From assembly GCF_023336905.1 (NCBI RefSeq), contig NZ_JAMBLS010000011.1, positions 27,876 to 91,875 on the forward strand: a stretch of 64,000 nucleotides of DNA, written 5' to 3'. The position numbers and the translations under genes were made by a program. Below, piece by piece: positions 46,094 through 55,309 of the stretch. This DNA is from Bacteroides sp. ET71 (GTDB lineage Bacteria > Bacteroidota > Bacteroidia > Bacteroidales > Bacteroidaceae). The notes under the pieces are model-generated. The model was not told the origin of the DNA. It did no database searches and worked only from the letters and a program-made list of their open reading frames with translations. Position 1 is the stretch's first letter. Each line of letters begins with the position of its first letter.

Positions 46094-47296
46094 ATGAAAC
46101 AAAAAAAATTCCTATTCTTGTTATTCCTCTCCTTTTTAGCCGGAGGACGATTGATGGCTGCCGGCGATGCAGACGTGCCGTCCGAAGTGCGGCAACTGAC
46201 CGATAGTTTGAAGCAGGTCTACGCTTCGGACGGGCGGGTGGCGTTGTTCGACGTAGACTGTGCCGTTGCGGACAAGAACGTGATGCTGCGTGGCGTCACC
46301 ACTTCGGCTCAAGCCCGAGATGCTCTGTTGCATGAGTTGTCTGCCCTCGGCTACCGTTGCATGGACTGCCTGCGGGTGTTGCCCGACACGCTGGAACTGG
46401 GGGAAGAGACGTTCGGCATCCTCGACCTGTCGGTGGCCAACCTGCACCGTTCGCCCGACTTCGCCTCCGAGATGGTCACGCAGGGACTTCTGGGGATGCC
46501 GGTGCGTGTGTTGCAGCATGACGGCTGGTATCGCATCCAGACGCCCGACCGCTACATAGCTTGGGTGCATCCCGCCGCCGTGCATCGTGTGACGCGCAGC
46601 GGCTTGGAGGATTGGAACCGCGCTGAAAAGATAGTTGTCACCGCACACTATGGCTTTGTCTACACCCGGCCGGACGAGGGTGCGCAGACCGTGTCGGATG
46701 TCGTGGCCGGCAACCGTCTGAAGTGGGAAGGTACGAAAGGCGCGTTCTACCACGTGTCTTATCCGGACGGCCGCACGGGCTACATCCGCAAGTCCATCGC
46801 CCGGCCCGAAACCGAATGGCGTCGTTCTCTGAAAACAGATGCCGCCAGTCTCATCGCCACGGCCTACACTCTGATGGGCGTCCCCTACTTGTGGGCGGGC
46901 ACTTCGTCCAAGGGTGTAGATTGCAGCGGTTTCGTGCGCACGGTTCTGTTCATGCACGACATGATTATCCCGCGCGATGCTTCGCAACAGGCCCGCGTGG
47001 GGCAGCGTATCGACATAGCCCCTGAATTCGCCAACCTGCAACCCGGTGACCTCGTCTTTTTCGGTCGGAAAGGTACCGCAGACCGACCGGACCGTGTGGT
47101 GCACGTTGCTATATATATAGGTAATAAGCGTTTCATCCATTCGCAGGGCGATGTGCACGTCAGCAGCTTCAACCCTGCCGACCCGGCTTTCGATGAATTT
47201 AACTTGAATCGCCTGTTGTTTGCCACGCGGATACTGCCTTATATCGGCCGACAACCTGCGCTGGACACAACGGCCTCCAACGATTTTTATCAATAA
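46094..47296 (+). CDS. NlpC/P60 endopeptidase with SH3-like domains (YkfC-like)
   Basis: A 400-residue secreted peptidase starting at ATG 46094 with a signal peptide (KKFLFLLFLSFLAGGRLMAA). Two bacterial SH3-like domains occupy about 120-260. The NlpC/P60 domain follows, with the catalytic Cys277 (VDCSGF) and His337 (VVHVAIYIG), and a third polar residue near His349 (FIHSQ). Homologues of this layout cut the gamma-D-Glu-diaminoacid bond of muropeptides. The adjacent dipeptide epimerase supports a role in peptidoglycan-peptide recycling. Upstream codons to 45923 overlap repeats and are unlikely to be coding. Confidence 0.88.
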   Translation: MKQKKFLFLLFLSFLAGGRLMAAGDADVPSEVRQLTDSLKQVYASDGRVALFDVDCAVADKNVMLRGVTTSAQARDALLHELSALGYRCMDCLRVLPDTLELGEETFGILDLSVANLHRSPDFASEMVTQGLLGMPVRVLQHDGWYRIQTPDRYIAWVHPAAVHRVTRSGLEDWNRAEKIVVTAHYGFVYTRPDEGAQTVSDVVAGNRLKWEGTKGAFYHVSYPDGRTGYIRKSIARPETEWRRSLKTDAASLIATAYTLMGVPYLWAGTSSKGVDCSGFVRTVLFMHDMIIPRDASQQARVGQRIDIAPEFANLQPGDLVFFGRKGTADRPDRVVHVAIYIGNKRFIHSQGDVHVSSFNPADPAFDEFNLNRLLFATRILPYIGRQPALDTTASNDFYQ

Positions 47297-47307
47297 ACCA
47301 CACTGTC

Positions 47308-48465
47308 ATGCAAAACCGAAGAGATTTTCTGAAGACCGCCTCGTTGGCCGCTTTGGGACTGGGTCTGGGTACAAGTCCTGCCGCTGCCCTACCTTTAGTA
47401 CATATAAACAGGCAGGCTGGGAGCGTAGCTCGGATGCACCTCCGCTTCTTTCCCTACGAACTGAAATTGCGCCATGTCTTCACCGTGGCTACCCATTCGC
47501 GTTCCACCACTCCCGACGTGCAGGTGGAAATAGAATATGACGGCATCATCGGATACGGCGAAGCTTCCATGCCCCCTTACTTGCAAAAAGAACTGGGTAC
47601 ACTGGAAAGTGTCACCGCCTTTCTGAAACAAGTGCAAGCCAAGATAGGTGACTTTTCCGACCCTTTCCGTCTGGAAGAAATCTTGGCCTATGTCGACGGC
47701 TTGTCCGAAGGAAATGCTGCCGCAAAGGCAGCTGTCGATATCGCTTTGCACGATTTGGTAGGGAAACTTCTCGGAGCCCCTTGGTTCCGGATATGGGGCC
47801 TGGATAAAGACAAAGCGCCTTCTACCACTTACACGATAGGTATCGACACACCTCAGGTGGTGAGGCAGAAAACCGAAGAATGTGCCGACCGCTTCAATAT
47901 ATTAAAGGTAAAACTGGGAGGCGGCAATGACCGTCAGATGATAGAAACCATCCGCTCGGTGACCGCTTTGCCCATAGCCGTCGATGCTAACCAAGGTTGG
48001 ACCGACCGCCGGCAGGCATTGGACGAAATCTTTTGGCTGAAGGAGCAAGGCATCGTCATGGTGGAACAACCCATGTCTAAAGAACGTTTGGACGATATCG
48101 CTTGGATTACCCAGCACAGCCCTCTCCCTGTCTTTGCCGATGAGTCCATTCAACGCTTGCCGGATGTTCTGAAAGTGAAAGGAGCGTTTAGCGGCATCAA
48201 TATCAAGCTGATGAAATGCACCGGCATGCGCGAGGCGTGGAAAATGCTTACCCTGGCACGTGCCTTGAACATGAAAGTCATGCTGGGATGCATGACCGAA
48301 ACTTCGTGTGCCATTTCTGCCGCCGCCCAACTTTCGCCGGCTGTCGACTTTGCCGACCTGGACGGTAGCCTGCTGATTGCCAATGACCGCTTCCGGGGTA
48401 TGACGGTGGTGGCAGGGAAAATTACCTTGCCTGACAGAAATGGCATAGGGGTAGAGTTGCTTTAA
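47308..48465 (+). CDS. Dipeptide epimerase (L-Ala-D/L-Glu epimerase type)
   Basis: An enolase-superfamily enzyme (385 residues) expected to convert L-Ala-D-Glu from muropeptides to L-Ala-L-Glu. KVKLGGG carries the KxK base, AVDANQGW and MVEQPM the first metal ligands, and FADESI the third. INIKLMKCTG carries the opposite-face lysine. Unusually it begins with NRRDFLKTASLAALGLGLG, a twin-arginine-like signal, implying export. It starts 11 bases after the NlpC/P60 stop, so the endopeptidase and epimerase act in sequence. Confidence 0.9.
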   Translation: MQNRRDFLKTASLAALGLGLGTSPAAALPLVHINRQAGSVARMHLRFFPYELKLRHVFTVATHSRSTTPDVQVEIEYDGIIGYGEASMPPYLQKELGTLESVTAFLKQVQAKIGDFSDPFRLEEILAYVDGLSEGNAAAKAAVDIALHDLVGKLLGAPWFRIWGLDKDKAPSTTYTIGIDTPQVVRQKTEECADRFNILKVKLGGGNDRQMIETIRSVTALPIAVDANQGWTDRRQALDEIFWLKEQGIVMVEQPMSKERLDDIAWITQHSPLPVFADESIQRLPDVLKVKGAFSGINIKLMKCTGMREAWKMLTLARALNMKVMLGCMTETSCAISAAAQLSPAVDFADLDGSLLIANDRFRGMTVVAGKITLPDRNGIGVELL

Positions 48466-48655
48466 CATTTCGTCTGTGTGCATAAATGCAAATTTGTCAG
48501 CTTTAGCCGTTAACCGCTGTTAAGCCCTAAATATCCATTGTTAAAGGAGAACAAAAAAGCATGACAGGGGGAATAACAGAATGATTTTTGTCGTTATTTT
48601 AACGTCGAAATCTTAAAAGAAACCCGAATATTAACATTTAAAGGTATAATAGATT

Positions 48656-50191
48656 ATGAAACAGACAGTGAAAAAAGTTGTAGGAGTGGCCGCCATTGTA
48701 CTGCTTAGCTCTGGAGTAGGTGGTTATACAGCCTATAAACTGCTTAGCAATGAAAGAGAATCTTCGGCTACTTTCAGTGAGCTTTTTCAGCAGAATCCTG
48801 ATAATTTACGCTTGGCCGGACTGACAGCCACCGCCGCACAGCCGGTTGATTTGACACAGGCTGCCGAGACATCTGTACATGCCGTGGTACACATTCGCTC
48901 CACGCAATTGGGACGTACAGAAACCGTGCGCACGATGCCCGATATTTTTGATTTCTTCTTCGGCGATCCACGCGGACAAGAACGTCAAGTTAAGACGCAG
49001 CCTCGAGTGGGTTTCGGTTCCGGTGTCATCATCTCGAAAGATGGTTACATTGTTACCAATAACCACGTGGTGGAAGATGCCGATGAAATCACCGTCAAAC
49101 TCAACGACGAACGTGAATTCAAAGGACGCGTCATCGGTACGGACCCTGACACCGACCTGGCTCTGTTGAAAATCGAAGGTGATGATTTTCCCACGCTTCC
49201 TGTAGGCGATTCGGATGCTCTGAAAGTGGGTGAATGGGTGCTGGCTGTAGGCAATCCCTTCAGCCTCAGTTCTACGGTGACGGCCGGTATTGTCAGTGCT
49301 AAGGCACGTAACATAGGCTCATCCGCTTCCAACGGGCAAGCAGCTACCATTCAATCGTTCATACAAACCGATGCGGCCATCAACCAAGGTAACAGTGGTG
49401 GTGCCCTAGTCAATGCTCGAGGAGAATTGGTCGGCATCAATGCCATGCTTTATTCTCCCACGGGTACTTATTCAGGTTACGGTTTCGCCATTCCTACCAG
49501 CATCATGAAGAAGGTTGTAGCCGACTTGAAACAATATGGTGCGGTGCAGCGTGCTTTGTTGGGTATTAAAGGAAGAGATTTCTCGACTGAATTGCAAATG
49601 TCTGATGAGCTGGTGGATGAGATTAAGAAACAAGCCGAAGAATTGGGTGTGAAGGAAGGCGTTTATGTGGCAGAAGTCATAGATGGTGGTTCGGCAGCCG
49701 GTATCTTGCAAGAGAAGGATGTTATCATTGAGTTGGATGGCAAGAAGATACATAAGTTTACGGACTTGCAAGAAATCTTGTCCAAACACCGTCCAGGCGA
49801 TAAGGTAAAGGCTACTATCATCCGCGATAAGAAGGAAAAAGAAGTGACCATCACGCTGAAGAACTCGCAAGGTAACACGAAGGTGGTGAAAGACCGCGGC
49901 ATGGAAATCTTGGGTGCTGCCTTCAAGCCTATCAGTGATGAATTGAAACGTCAACTGAACTTGGGTTATGGTTTGGAAGTAACAGGTGTCAGCACAGGTA
50001 AAATGAAAGATGCTGGCATTCGTAAAGGCTTCATCATTTTGAAAGCCAATGGTGAGAGCATGAAGTCTGTGGATGATTTGGAAGCTGTATTGAAAGCTGC
50101 TACCCAGTCTCCTGAACAAGTGCTGTTCATCACCGGTATGTTCCCTTCTGGTAAGCGTGCCAATTATGCGGTGGATTTGCAACAAGAATAA
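48656..50191 (+). CDS. Periplasmic serine protease, DegP/DegQ (HtrA) family
   Basis: A 511-residue envelope quality-control protease/chaperone. A signal or anchor helix lies at about 8-27. The trypsin-like domain has the triad H137 (NNHVVEDADE), D167 (DTDLALLKI) and S247 (QGNSGGAL). Two PDZ domains follow (about 305-400 and 415-505). It is transcribed alone and followed by a terminator at 50256. The upstream gap (48466-48655) has no TAnnTTTG match I would trust. I do not assign degP or degQ specifically. Confidence 0.94.
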   Translation: MKQTVKKVVGVAAIVLLSSGVGGYTAYKLLSNERESSATFSELFQQNPDNLRLAGLTATAAQPVDLTQAAETSVHAVVHIRSTQLGRTETVRTMPDIFDFFFGDPRGQERQVKTQPRVGFGSGVIISKDGYIVTNNHVVEDADEITVKLNDEREFKGRVIGTDPDTDLALLKIEGDDFPTLPVGDSDALKVGEWVLAVGNPFSLSSTVTAGIVSAKARNIGSSASNGQAATIQSFIQTDAAINQGNSGGALVNARGELVGINAMLYSPTGTYSGYGFAIPTSIMKKVVADLKQYGAVQRALLGIKGRDFSTELQMSDELVDEIKKQAEELGVKEGVYVAEVIDGGSAAGILQEKDVIIELDGKKIHKFTDLQEILSKHRPGDKVKATIIRDKKEKEVTITLKNSQGNTKVVKDRGMEILGAAFKPISDELKRQLNLGYGLEVTGVSTGKMKDAGIRKGFIILKANGESMKSVDDLEAVLKAATQSPEQVLFITGMFPSGKRANYAVDLQQE

Positions 50192-50255
50192 GAACGTGAT
50201 GAATAAGTATAGGTAAAAAGATTGTTTGTAGTTTTCTTTAACAGATAAAGTATAA

Positions 50256-50293
50256 AAAGGTGCTGGCATGAACAATGTCGGCACTTTTTTTGT
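50256..50293 (+). terminator. Intrinsic terminator after the HtrA-family gene
   Basis: AAAGGTGCTGGCAT pairs with ATGTCGGCACTTTT (three G-U pairs) around a GAACA loop, ending in seven T. Confidence 0.85.
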
Positions 50294-50349
50294 ATAAAAA
50301 GAACGTGAAAAAAGTTACTTCAAATTGCTTGTAATCCGTCAATTTGTCG

Positions 50350-50358
50350 TATCTTTGT
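50350..50358 (+). promoter_or_regulatory. -7 promoter element of rpoD
   Basis: TATCTTTGT matches TAnnTTTG, 21 bases before ATG 50379. A TTG at 50329-50331, with an 18-base spacer, may be the -33 element. Confidence 0.75.
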
Positions 50359-50378
50359 ACCCTAATATGTTTTGAAGG

Positions 50379-51239
50379 ATGAGACAACTAAAAATTACCA
50401 AAAGTATCACTAACAGGGAGAGTGCTTCACTTGACAAGTATCTGCAAGAAATTGGTCGTGAGGATCTGATTACTGTCGAGGAGGAAGTTGAACTCGCTCA
50501 ACGCATCCGCAAGGGTGACCGTGCTGCATTGGAGAAATTGACCCGTGCTAATCTTCGATTTGTCGTATCTGTGGCCAAGCAGTATCAGAATCAGGGTTTA
50601 AGCCTGCCCGACTTGATTAATGAGGGCAATCTGGGACTGATTAAGGCAGCCGAGAAGTTCGATGAAACGCGTGGTTTCAAGTTCATCAGTTATGCCGTAT
50701 GGTGGATACGTCAGTCCATTCTGCAAGCCTTGGCCGAACAGTCGCGTATCGTACGTCTGCCGTTGAACCAGGTAGGATCTCTGAACAAAATCAGTAAGGC
50801 CTTTTCGAAGTTTGAGCAGGAAAACGAACGTCGTCCTTCGCCCGAGGAATTGGCAGATGAGCTGGATATTCCGGTGGACAAAATCTCCGATACGATGAAG
50901 GTTTCTGGACGCCATATTTCGGTGGACGCGCCTTTTGTGGAAGGAGAAGACAACAGCCTGCTTGATGTGTTGGTCAACGATGACTCTCCTATGGCTGACC
51001 GCTCGTTAGTGAACGAGTCTCTTGCGAGGGAAATTGACAGAGCACTTTCTACGCTGACCGAGCGCGAAAAAGAAATCATTCAGATGTTTTTCGGTATCGG
51101 ACAACAGGAAATGACCCTGGAAGAAATTGGCGATAAATTCGGACTTACCCGTGAGCGTGTTCGCCAGATTAAAGAAAAAGCTATCAGAAGATTAAGACAA
51201 AGTAATCGTAGCAAATTGCTCAAGTCTTACTTGGGATGA
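50379..51239 (+). CDS. rpoD: Primary RNA polymerase sigma factor
   Basis: A group 1 sigma-70 of 286 residues, much shorter than proteobacterial RpoD because region 1.1 and the non-conserved region are missing, as is normal in Bacteroidetes. Region 1.2 begins at [16 protein letters not shown]. Region 2 holds [30 protein letters not shown] and the -10-reading helix [15 protein letters not shown]. Region 4.2 ([26 protein letters not shown]) ends the protein. It is expected to read the TAnnTTTG promoters noted throughout this window. A terminator follows. Confidence 0.96.
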   Translation: MRQLKITKSITNRESASLDKYLQEIGREDLITVEEEVELAQRIRKGDRAALEKLTRANLRFVVSVAKQYQNQGLSLPDLINEGNLGLIKAAEKFDETRGFKFISYAVWWIRQSILQALAEQSRIVRLPLNQVGSLNKISKAFSKFEQENERRPSPEELADELDIPVDKISDTMKVSGRHISVDAPFVEGEDNSLLDVLVNDDSPMADRSLVNESLAREIDRALSTLTEREKEIIQMFFGIGQQEMTLEEIGDKFGLTRERVRQIKEKAIRRLRQSNRSKLLKSYLG

Positions 51240-51276
51240 GTAAGGAATATCAATTTCCGACAACTTTAGAAACATT

Positions 51277-51313
51277 AAAAACCGGTTCGCCTTGTGGGGC
51301 GTCCGGTTTTTTT
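51277..51313 (+). terminator. Intrinsic terminator after rpoD
   Basis: AAAACCGG-TT-CGCC pairs with GGGCG-T-CCGGTTTT around a short loop, followed by T residues. Confidence 0.85.
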
Positions 51314-51315
51314 GT

Positions 51316-51324
51316 TACCTTTGT
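51316..51324 (+). promoter_or_regulatory. -7 promoter element of the 51352-52958 unit
   Basis: TACCTTTGT lies directly after the rpoD terminator and 28 bases before ATG 51352. Confidence 0.7.
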
Positions 51325-51351
51325 GGCGATTAAAATAAATATTGTGTGAGT

Positions 51352-51744
51352 ATGAGATACATTCGAATATGCTTGATAGCAGTAATGGCTGTGATGCTTT
51401 TTTCTGCTTTTACAATGAAAGGGAAGGAAAAGCCTGTATATATGTTTGGTGTGGGAGCTTCTTTTAAGGACTCTGTTGTTTACTTTACAGAGGTACAGGT
51501 GGTCGATAGCGTGCAGTTGGATCATGATGGTTTTTTGCCTCACCGTGAGTCGTACGCTTATCAGATGAAAAACTATCTGGAATATGAGAGAAGTCACACG
51601 GACTATACATGTGCAATTTATTTTTCAGAGAATAAAAATAAGCTGGAAAAAGAGGCTTCGAAAGTGAAGAAGCAATACGAAAAAGCAAAGACCTTTGTGA
51701 TAGAAGGACTGTCTCAGTCTGACTTTTCTTTTAAGAAACCGTAA
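51352..51744 (+). CDS. Hypothetical exported protein
   Basis: A 130-residue protein with a signal peptide (RYIRICLIAVMAVMLFSAFT). The mature segment VYMFGVGASFKDSVVYFTEVQVVDSV and the Lys-rich tail (KNKLEKEASKVKKQYEKAKTF) resemble conserved, uncharacterised Bacteroidales proteins. Function unknown. ATG 51352 is preferred over GTG 51346. Its stop codon shares a base with the next start (TAATG), implying co-translation with the clostripain-family gene. Confidence 0.7.
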   Translation: MRYIRICLIAVMAVMLFSAFTMKGKEKPVYMFGVGASFKDSVVYFTEVQVVDSVQLDHDGFLPHRESYAYQMKNYLEYERSHTDYTCAIYFSENKNKLEKEASKVKKQYEKAKTFVIEGLSQSDFSFKKP

Positions 51745-52958
51745 TGATGAGTAAGACCAAATGTAAGTTCTGGGATATGCGGGTGTGGATGTGGGGGGTA
51801 ATGCCCTTTTTCTTGTTAGCTTGCAATGAAGAGGACTTGCCTGTTGAAGAACCTGAAGGTCCCATAGAGCGTACTGTGTTGATGTATGTAGTGGCTGATA
51901 ACAATCTTTCGTCTTTTGCAGAAGACGATTTGGAAGAAGTGAGATTGGGAATGGCTAATGTACCAGCAACAACGGCTTTGTTCGTGTATATGGATAAGGC
52001 ATACGGGAATCCTCAACTTCTGAAGTTCAGGAATGTCAATGGAGATGTACGGGAAGAAGTCGTTAAAGGGTATGAAGACCGTAATTCGACGGGGGTGGAA
52101 GAGACACAGGAGGTGTTTCAAGATGTTTTTGAGAATCCTGCTTATCAGGCGGAGAGTTACGCTTTGATTTATTGGTCGCACTGCGACGGATGGATCCCTT
52201 ATCCGTTGCCTTCCAGCCGTTGGATTGGGCAGGATGCGGGCAATGGGGATAACCGCATGAATCTTTCGGACTTCAAGGAAATTATGTCGCAAGCTCCTCA
52301 TTTCGATTTTATTATGTTTGATGCGTGCTTTATGCAGTCAATAGAGGTTGCTTACGAATTGCGTGATTATGCCAATTATTACATCGCCTCGCCTACGGAG
52401 ACTCCGGGACCGGGTGCACCTTATGATGCGGTGCTTCCTTACATTGCTCAAGAAGGAGCTTCGGCTGCTTTGGCAGATGCTTATTTCAATGTGTATGACG
52501 ATTTGTATGCGGCGGGAGCAGGTATTAGCAATACTAATTGGACCGGTGGAGCATCTATCTGCGTTTTGAATATGGCTGAGTTGGGAGCGTTGGCTGGTTT
52601 GACTGCACAATTTTTGCCGGAAGAAGCGGATACGCAGTCTCTGTTAGAGGAGATTTTTAATTATGACCAGCGCTCGCACAGTGATAGTAATTATGTGGGT
52701 TATTATGACTGGGCACAGATGATGCAGACCCTTTTGGATGAAGAAGATTACACCGCTTGGAAGGAAGCGTTTGATAGCGCAGTGGTTTATTGGAACACTA
52801 CACCGATGAATTATTCGAGCAGTGCAGGCATATTTTCGATGGAAGGGACGCATGGAGTAACTCATTATATTCCTCAGTCGGTAACTTCGGCCAGAGCAGA
52901 AGCCTATCGCTCGTTGGAGTGGTATGAGGCCGCAGGGCTTTCTAAATTAGGATGGTAA
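51744..52958 (+). CDS. Clostripain-family (C11) cysteine peptidase, lipoprotein
   Basis: A 404-residue protein with a lipoprotein signal (MPFFLLACNEED, lipobox LLAC) followed by an acidic linker. The C11 catalytic domain runs from about 40. The catalytic His is in LIYWSHCDGW and the catalytic Cys in FIMFDACFMQS, as in clostripain and Bacteroides fragipain, which cut after Arg or Lys. No internal maturation site is obvious. Located at the cell surface or in the periplasm. It overlaps the preceding small gene by one base and ends before a bidirectional terminator. Confidence 0.88.
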   Translation: MMSKTKCKFWDMRVWMWGVMPFFLLACNEEDLPVEEPEGPIERTVLMYVVADNNLSSFAEDDLEEVRLGMANVPATTALFVYMDKAYGNPQLLKFRNVNGDVREEVVKGYEDRNSTGVEETQEVFQDVFENPAYQAESYALIYWSHCDGWIPYPLPSSRWIGQDAGNGDNRMNLSDFKEIMSQAPHFDFIMFDACFMQSIEVAYELRDYANYYIASPTETPGPGAPYDAVLPYIAQEGASAALADAYFNVYDDLYAAGAGISNTNWTGGASICVLNMAELGALAGLTAQFLPEEADTQSLLEEIFNYDQRSHSDSNYVGYYDWAQMMQTLLDEEDYTAWKEAFDSAVVYWNTTPMNYSSSAGIFSMEGTHGVTHYIPQSVTSARAEAYRSLEWYEAAGLSKLGW

Positions 52959-52983
52959 ATTGACATAACGATACCGTGTTTTG

Positions 52984-53024
52984 TCCCGGCGCGAGATGTG
53001 ATATCTTCGCGCCGGGATTTTTTT
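52984..53024. terminator. Terminator between the clostripain gene and trpA
   Basis: TCCCGGCGCGA (52984-52994) pairs with TCGCGCCGGGA (53007-53017), followed by seven T on the plus strand. The minus strand lacks an equally clear T-run. Confidence 0.88.
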
Positions 53025-53054
53025 GTGCTCATCGGTGGGGCGGGATAGAATGGT

Positions 53055-53834
53055 TCATTGACTGAGGGCGGTGCGGAGGGCTTGGATGGCTGCGTCGGCA
53101 TTGCCGGCATGTTCGTTCAGCAGGGTGACGAAGCGGCTGCCTACGATAGCACCCGCGGCGTGTGCACAGGCTGCCTCGAAGGTTTGTCGGTTGCTTACAC
53201 CAAAGCCTATCATCCGCGGGTTGCGCAGGTTCATGGCGGCGATGCGTTGGAAGTAGGCCTGCTTCGTAAGGTCGAAGTCGCGTTGGGCGCCGGTAGTGGC
53301 TGCACTGGACACCATGTAGATAAATCCGTCCGTATGGGCGTCGATGTCGCGGATGCGTTGTTCATCGGTCTCGGGGGTGATGAGCATGATGACGCGCAGG
53401 CCATAGCGCTCGGCGACGGGCTTGTAGGATGCGAGGTAGTCGCGGAAGGGGAGGTCGGGTATGATGAGGCCGTCGATGCCGACCTGGACACACCGCTCGC
53501 AGAACGCCTCGAAGCCGTATTGCATGATGGGGTTCAGGTAGCCCATCAGGATAAGGGGGATGTGAACGTCACGCCGTATGTCCGCTAGCTGTTGGAACAG
53601 CAACCGCAGGGACATGCCGTTGTGTAAGGAGCGTGTGGCGGCTTCTTGTATAACCACGCCATCGGCCATAGGGTCGCTGAAGGGGATGCCTATCTCGACC
53701 ATGCTGACTCCTCCCCGTTGGAGGGCGCGGATGACGTCGGCTGTGCCATCCAAAGTGGGGCAGCCAGCGCAAAAATATACGGAAAGCAAGTGTGAGGGAG
53801 CACTTTCGAAGAGTGCGTTGATTCGGTTCTTCAT
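53055..53834 (-). CDS. trpA: Tryptophan synthase, alpha subunit
   Basis: This subunit cleaves indole-3-glycerol phosphate to indole and glyceraldehyde 3-phosphate, passing indole to TrpB. It is 259 residues of TIM barrel. The catalytic residues are E47 and D58, within MVEIGIPFSDPMADG. It is the last gene of the minus-strand trp operon, 32 bases after trpF. Here trpA is far from trpB, which is first in the operon, unlike the trpBA adjacency in many bacteria. Confidence 0.96.
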   Translation of the reverse strand: MKNRINALFESAPSHLLSVYFCAGCPTLDGTADVIRALQRGGVSMVEIGIPFSDPMADGVVIQEAATRSLHNGMSLRLLFQQLADIRRDVHIPLILMGYLNPIMQYGFEAFCERCVQVGIDGLIIPDLPFRDYLASYKPVAERYGLRVIMLITPETDEQRIRDIDAHTDGFIYMVSSAATTGAQRDFDLTKQAYFQRIAAMNLRNPRMIGFGVSNRQTFEAACAHAAGAIVGSRFVTLLNEHAGNADAAIQALRTALSQ

Positions 53835-53866
53835 TGTGGTAAGTTTATGAAATGTTTAGTGAGTAG

Positions 53867-54490
53867 TTATTCTTCATTGAAGGCATCAAGGAATTGCCGG
53901 AGCAGTTGTATATCTTTCACGCCGGGCGATGATTCGAACCGGCTGTTCAGGTCGATGCCGGCCAGCAGGGGATGCCGGAGGGCACGCACGACAGCCGCCT
54001 GTTCGGGACGGATGCCGCCACTGAGCAGGAAGGGCGTGCGGCCGTGATAGGCTTGCAATACCGACCAGTCGAAGGATTGTCCCGAACCGCCGGGCTGTGT
54101 GCTCTTCGTGTCGAACAGATAGTAGTCGCAGCAGCCTTCGTAGGCAGTGGTGGCCAGCAGGTCGTCGGCGGTGGCTACGGGAAAGGCTTTGATGATGCGC
54201 AGTCCGCGCCCACAGAGCGAGCGGCAATAGCCGGGCGATTCGTGCCCGTGCAGTTGTACAGCCTGCAAACCGAAGCGGTCGGCATACATCAGGACTTCTT
54301 CTTTGGGTTGGTCGACGAAGACGCCCACGCGCTCTGCCCGCTGAGGAAGATAGTCGGGCAGGGCGTCCAGGAAGCGTGGCGAACGGGGATAGAAGATGAA
54401 CCCTATCCAGTCTACGCCCAGTTGCTCTACCTGCCTGATATTGTCGCCGAGGGTCATACCGCAGACTTTGCAAATGAGTTTCTGTTTCAT
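53867..54490 (-). CDS. trpF: Phosphoribosylanthranilate isomerase
   Basis: This enzyme performs the Amadori rearrangement of phosphoribosyl anthranilate. It is 207 residues from ATG 54490, which overlaps the trpC stop as ATGA; an ATG two codons earlier (54496) is also possible. The N-terminal ICKVCGMTLGDNI holds the catalytic Cys (normal K-I-C-G pattern), with the general acid Asp in the YLFDTKS segment. VQLHGHE is the third landmark. It is free-standing, not fused to trpC. Confidence 0.95.
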   Translation of the reverse strand: MKQKLICKVCGMTLGDNIRQVEQLGVDWIGFIFYPRSPRFLDALPDYLPQRAERVGVFVDQPKEEVLMYADRFGLQAVQLHGHESPGYCRSLCGRGLRIIKAFPVATADDLLATTAYEGCCDYYLFDTKSTQPGGSGQSFDWSVLQAYHGRTPFLLSGGIRPEQAAVVRALRHPLLAGIDLNSRFESSPGVKDIQLLRQFLDAFNEE

Positions 54491-55305
54491 ACGCATGGGC
54501 CGTTTAGGTTTTGCAAGAAAGCGGAGAGTGCTTTGCCGGGATGGGGCGATCTCATAAAGTTCTCTCCGATGAGGAAACCCCGATAGCCTGCGCGGCGTAG
54601 CTGTCTTACAGTCTGTGCGTCCGACAGGCCGCTTTCTGAGACAAGCAGCGGTGGTTCCGGCTGTGATGGAAGTGCTGCCAGTGCTTCCAGCATGTCGAAA
54701 GAAGTGCGTACATCGGTGTGAAAGCTGCCCAGGTTTCGGTTGTTTACCCCCAGCATGTCGACATGTGGGCCCAGGCAGGCCAGTTCTTCCGGCATATGCA
54801 CCTCCATCAGTACTTCCAGCCCCAAGGCATGTGCTTGCCCGGCCAGTGACATGACTTCTTCGGGAGACAGGCAGGCAGCAATGAGCAACACGGCATTGGC
54901 TCCGCAGGCTCGGGCTTGCAGCAACTGGTAGCTATCTATCACAAAATCTTTGCGCAGCAGGGGCAAGTCGGTGCAGGCACGGGCGGTTTGCAGGTCGGCC
55001 AGCGTACCGCCGAAAAAGTGCCGGTCGGTGAGCACGGACAAGGCTGCCGCTCCGGCTCGTTCGTAGTCCGGGCAAACGTCTTCTGCTTTGGCTTCGGCGT
55101 GTATCCAGCCTTTGGAGGGCGAGCGGCGTTTGAACTCGGCGATGATGCCTGTGTCCGACGCTGCCAGCGATTGCTTCATGCTGACGGTGCGGGCAGGCGG
55201 AAGATTCTCTATCGTTTGCCGTAAGACGTCGGCAGGAACGGCTGCTTTCTGCTGTTCTACTTCCATGCGTTTGTAGGCGATGATGTCTGATAATATGTCC
55301 TTCAT
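54487..55305 (-). CDS. trpC: Indole-3-glycerol phosphate synthase
   Basis: This enzyme closes the indole ring. It is 272 residues. MKDILSDIIAYKRMEVEQQK is the usual N-terminal helix, FKRRSPSKGWI carries the catalytic Lys and the phosphate-proximal region, and LLRKDFVIDSYQL holds the second catalytic Lys. GVNNRNLGSFHTD and LVSESGL complete the active site. It starts 4 bases after trpD and overlaps trpF. Confidence 0.96.
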   Translation of the reverse strand: MKDILSDIIAYKRMEVEQQKAAVPADVLRQTIENLPPARTVSMKQSLAASDTGIIAEFKRRSPSKGWIHAEAKAEDVCPDYERAGAAALSVLTDRHFFGGTLADLQTARACTDLPLLRKDFVIDSYQLLQARACGANAVLLIAACLSPEEVMSLAGQAHALGLEVLMEVHMPEELACLGPHVDMLGVNNRNLGSFHTDVRTSFDMLEALAALPSQPEPPLLVSESGLSDAQTVRQLRRAGYRGFLIGENFMRSPHPGKALSAFLQNLNGPCV

Positions 55306-55309
55306 AATG

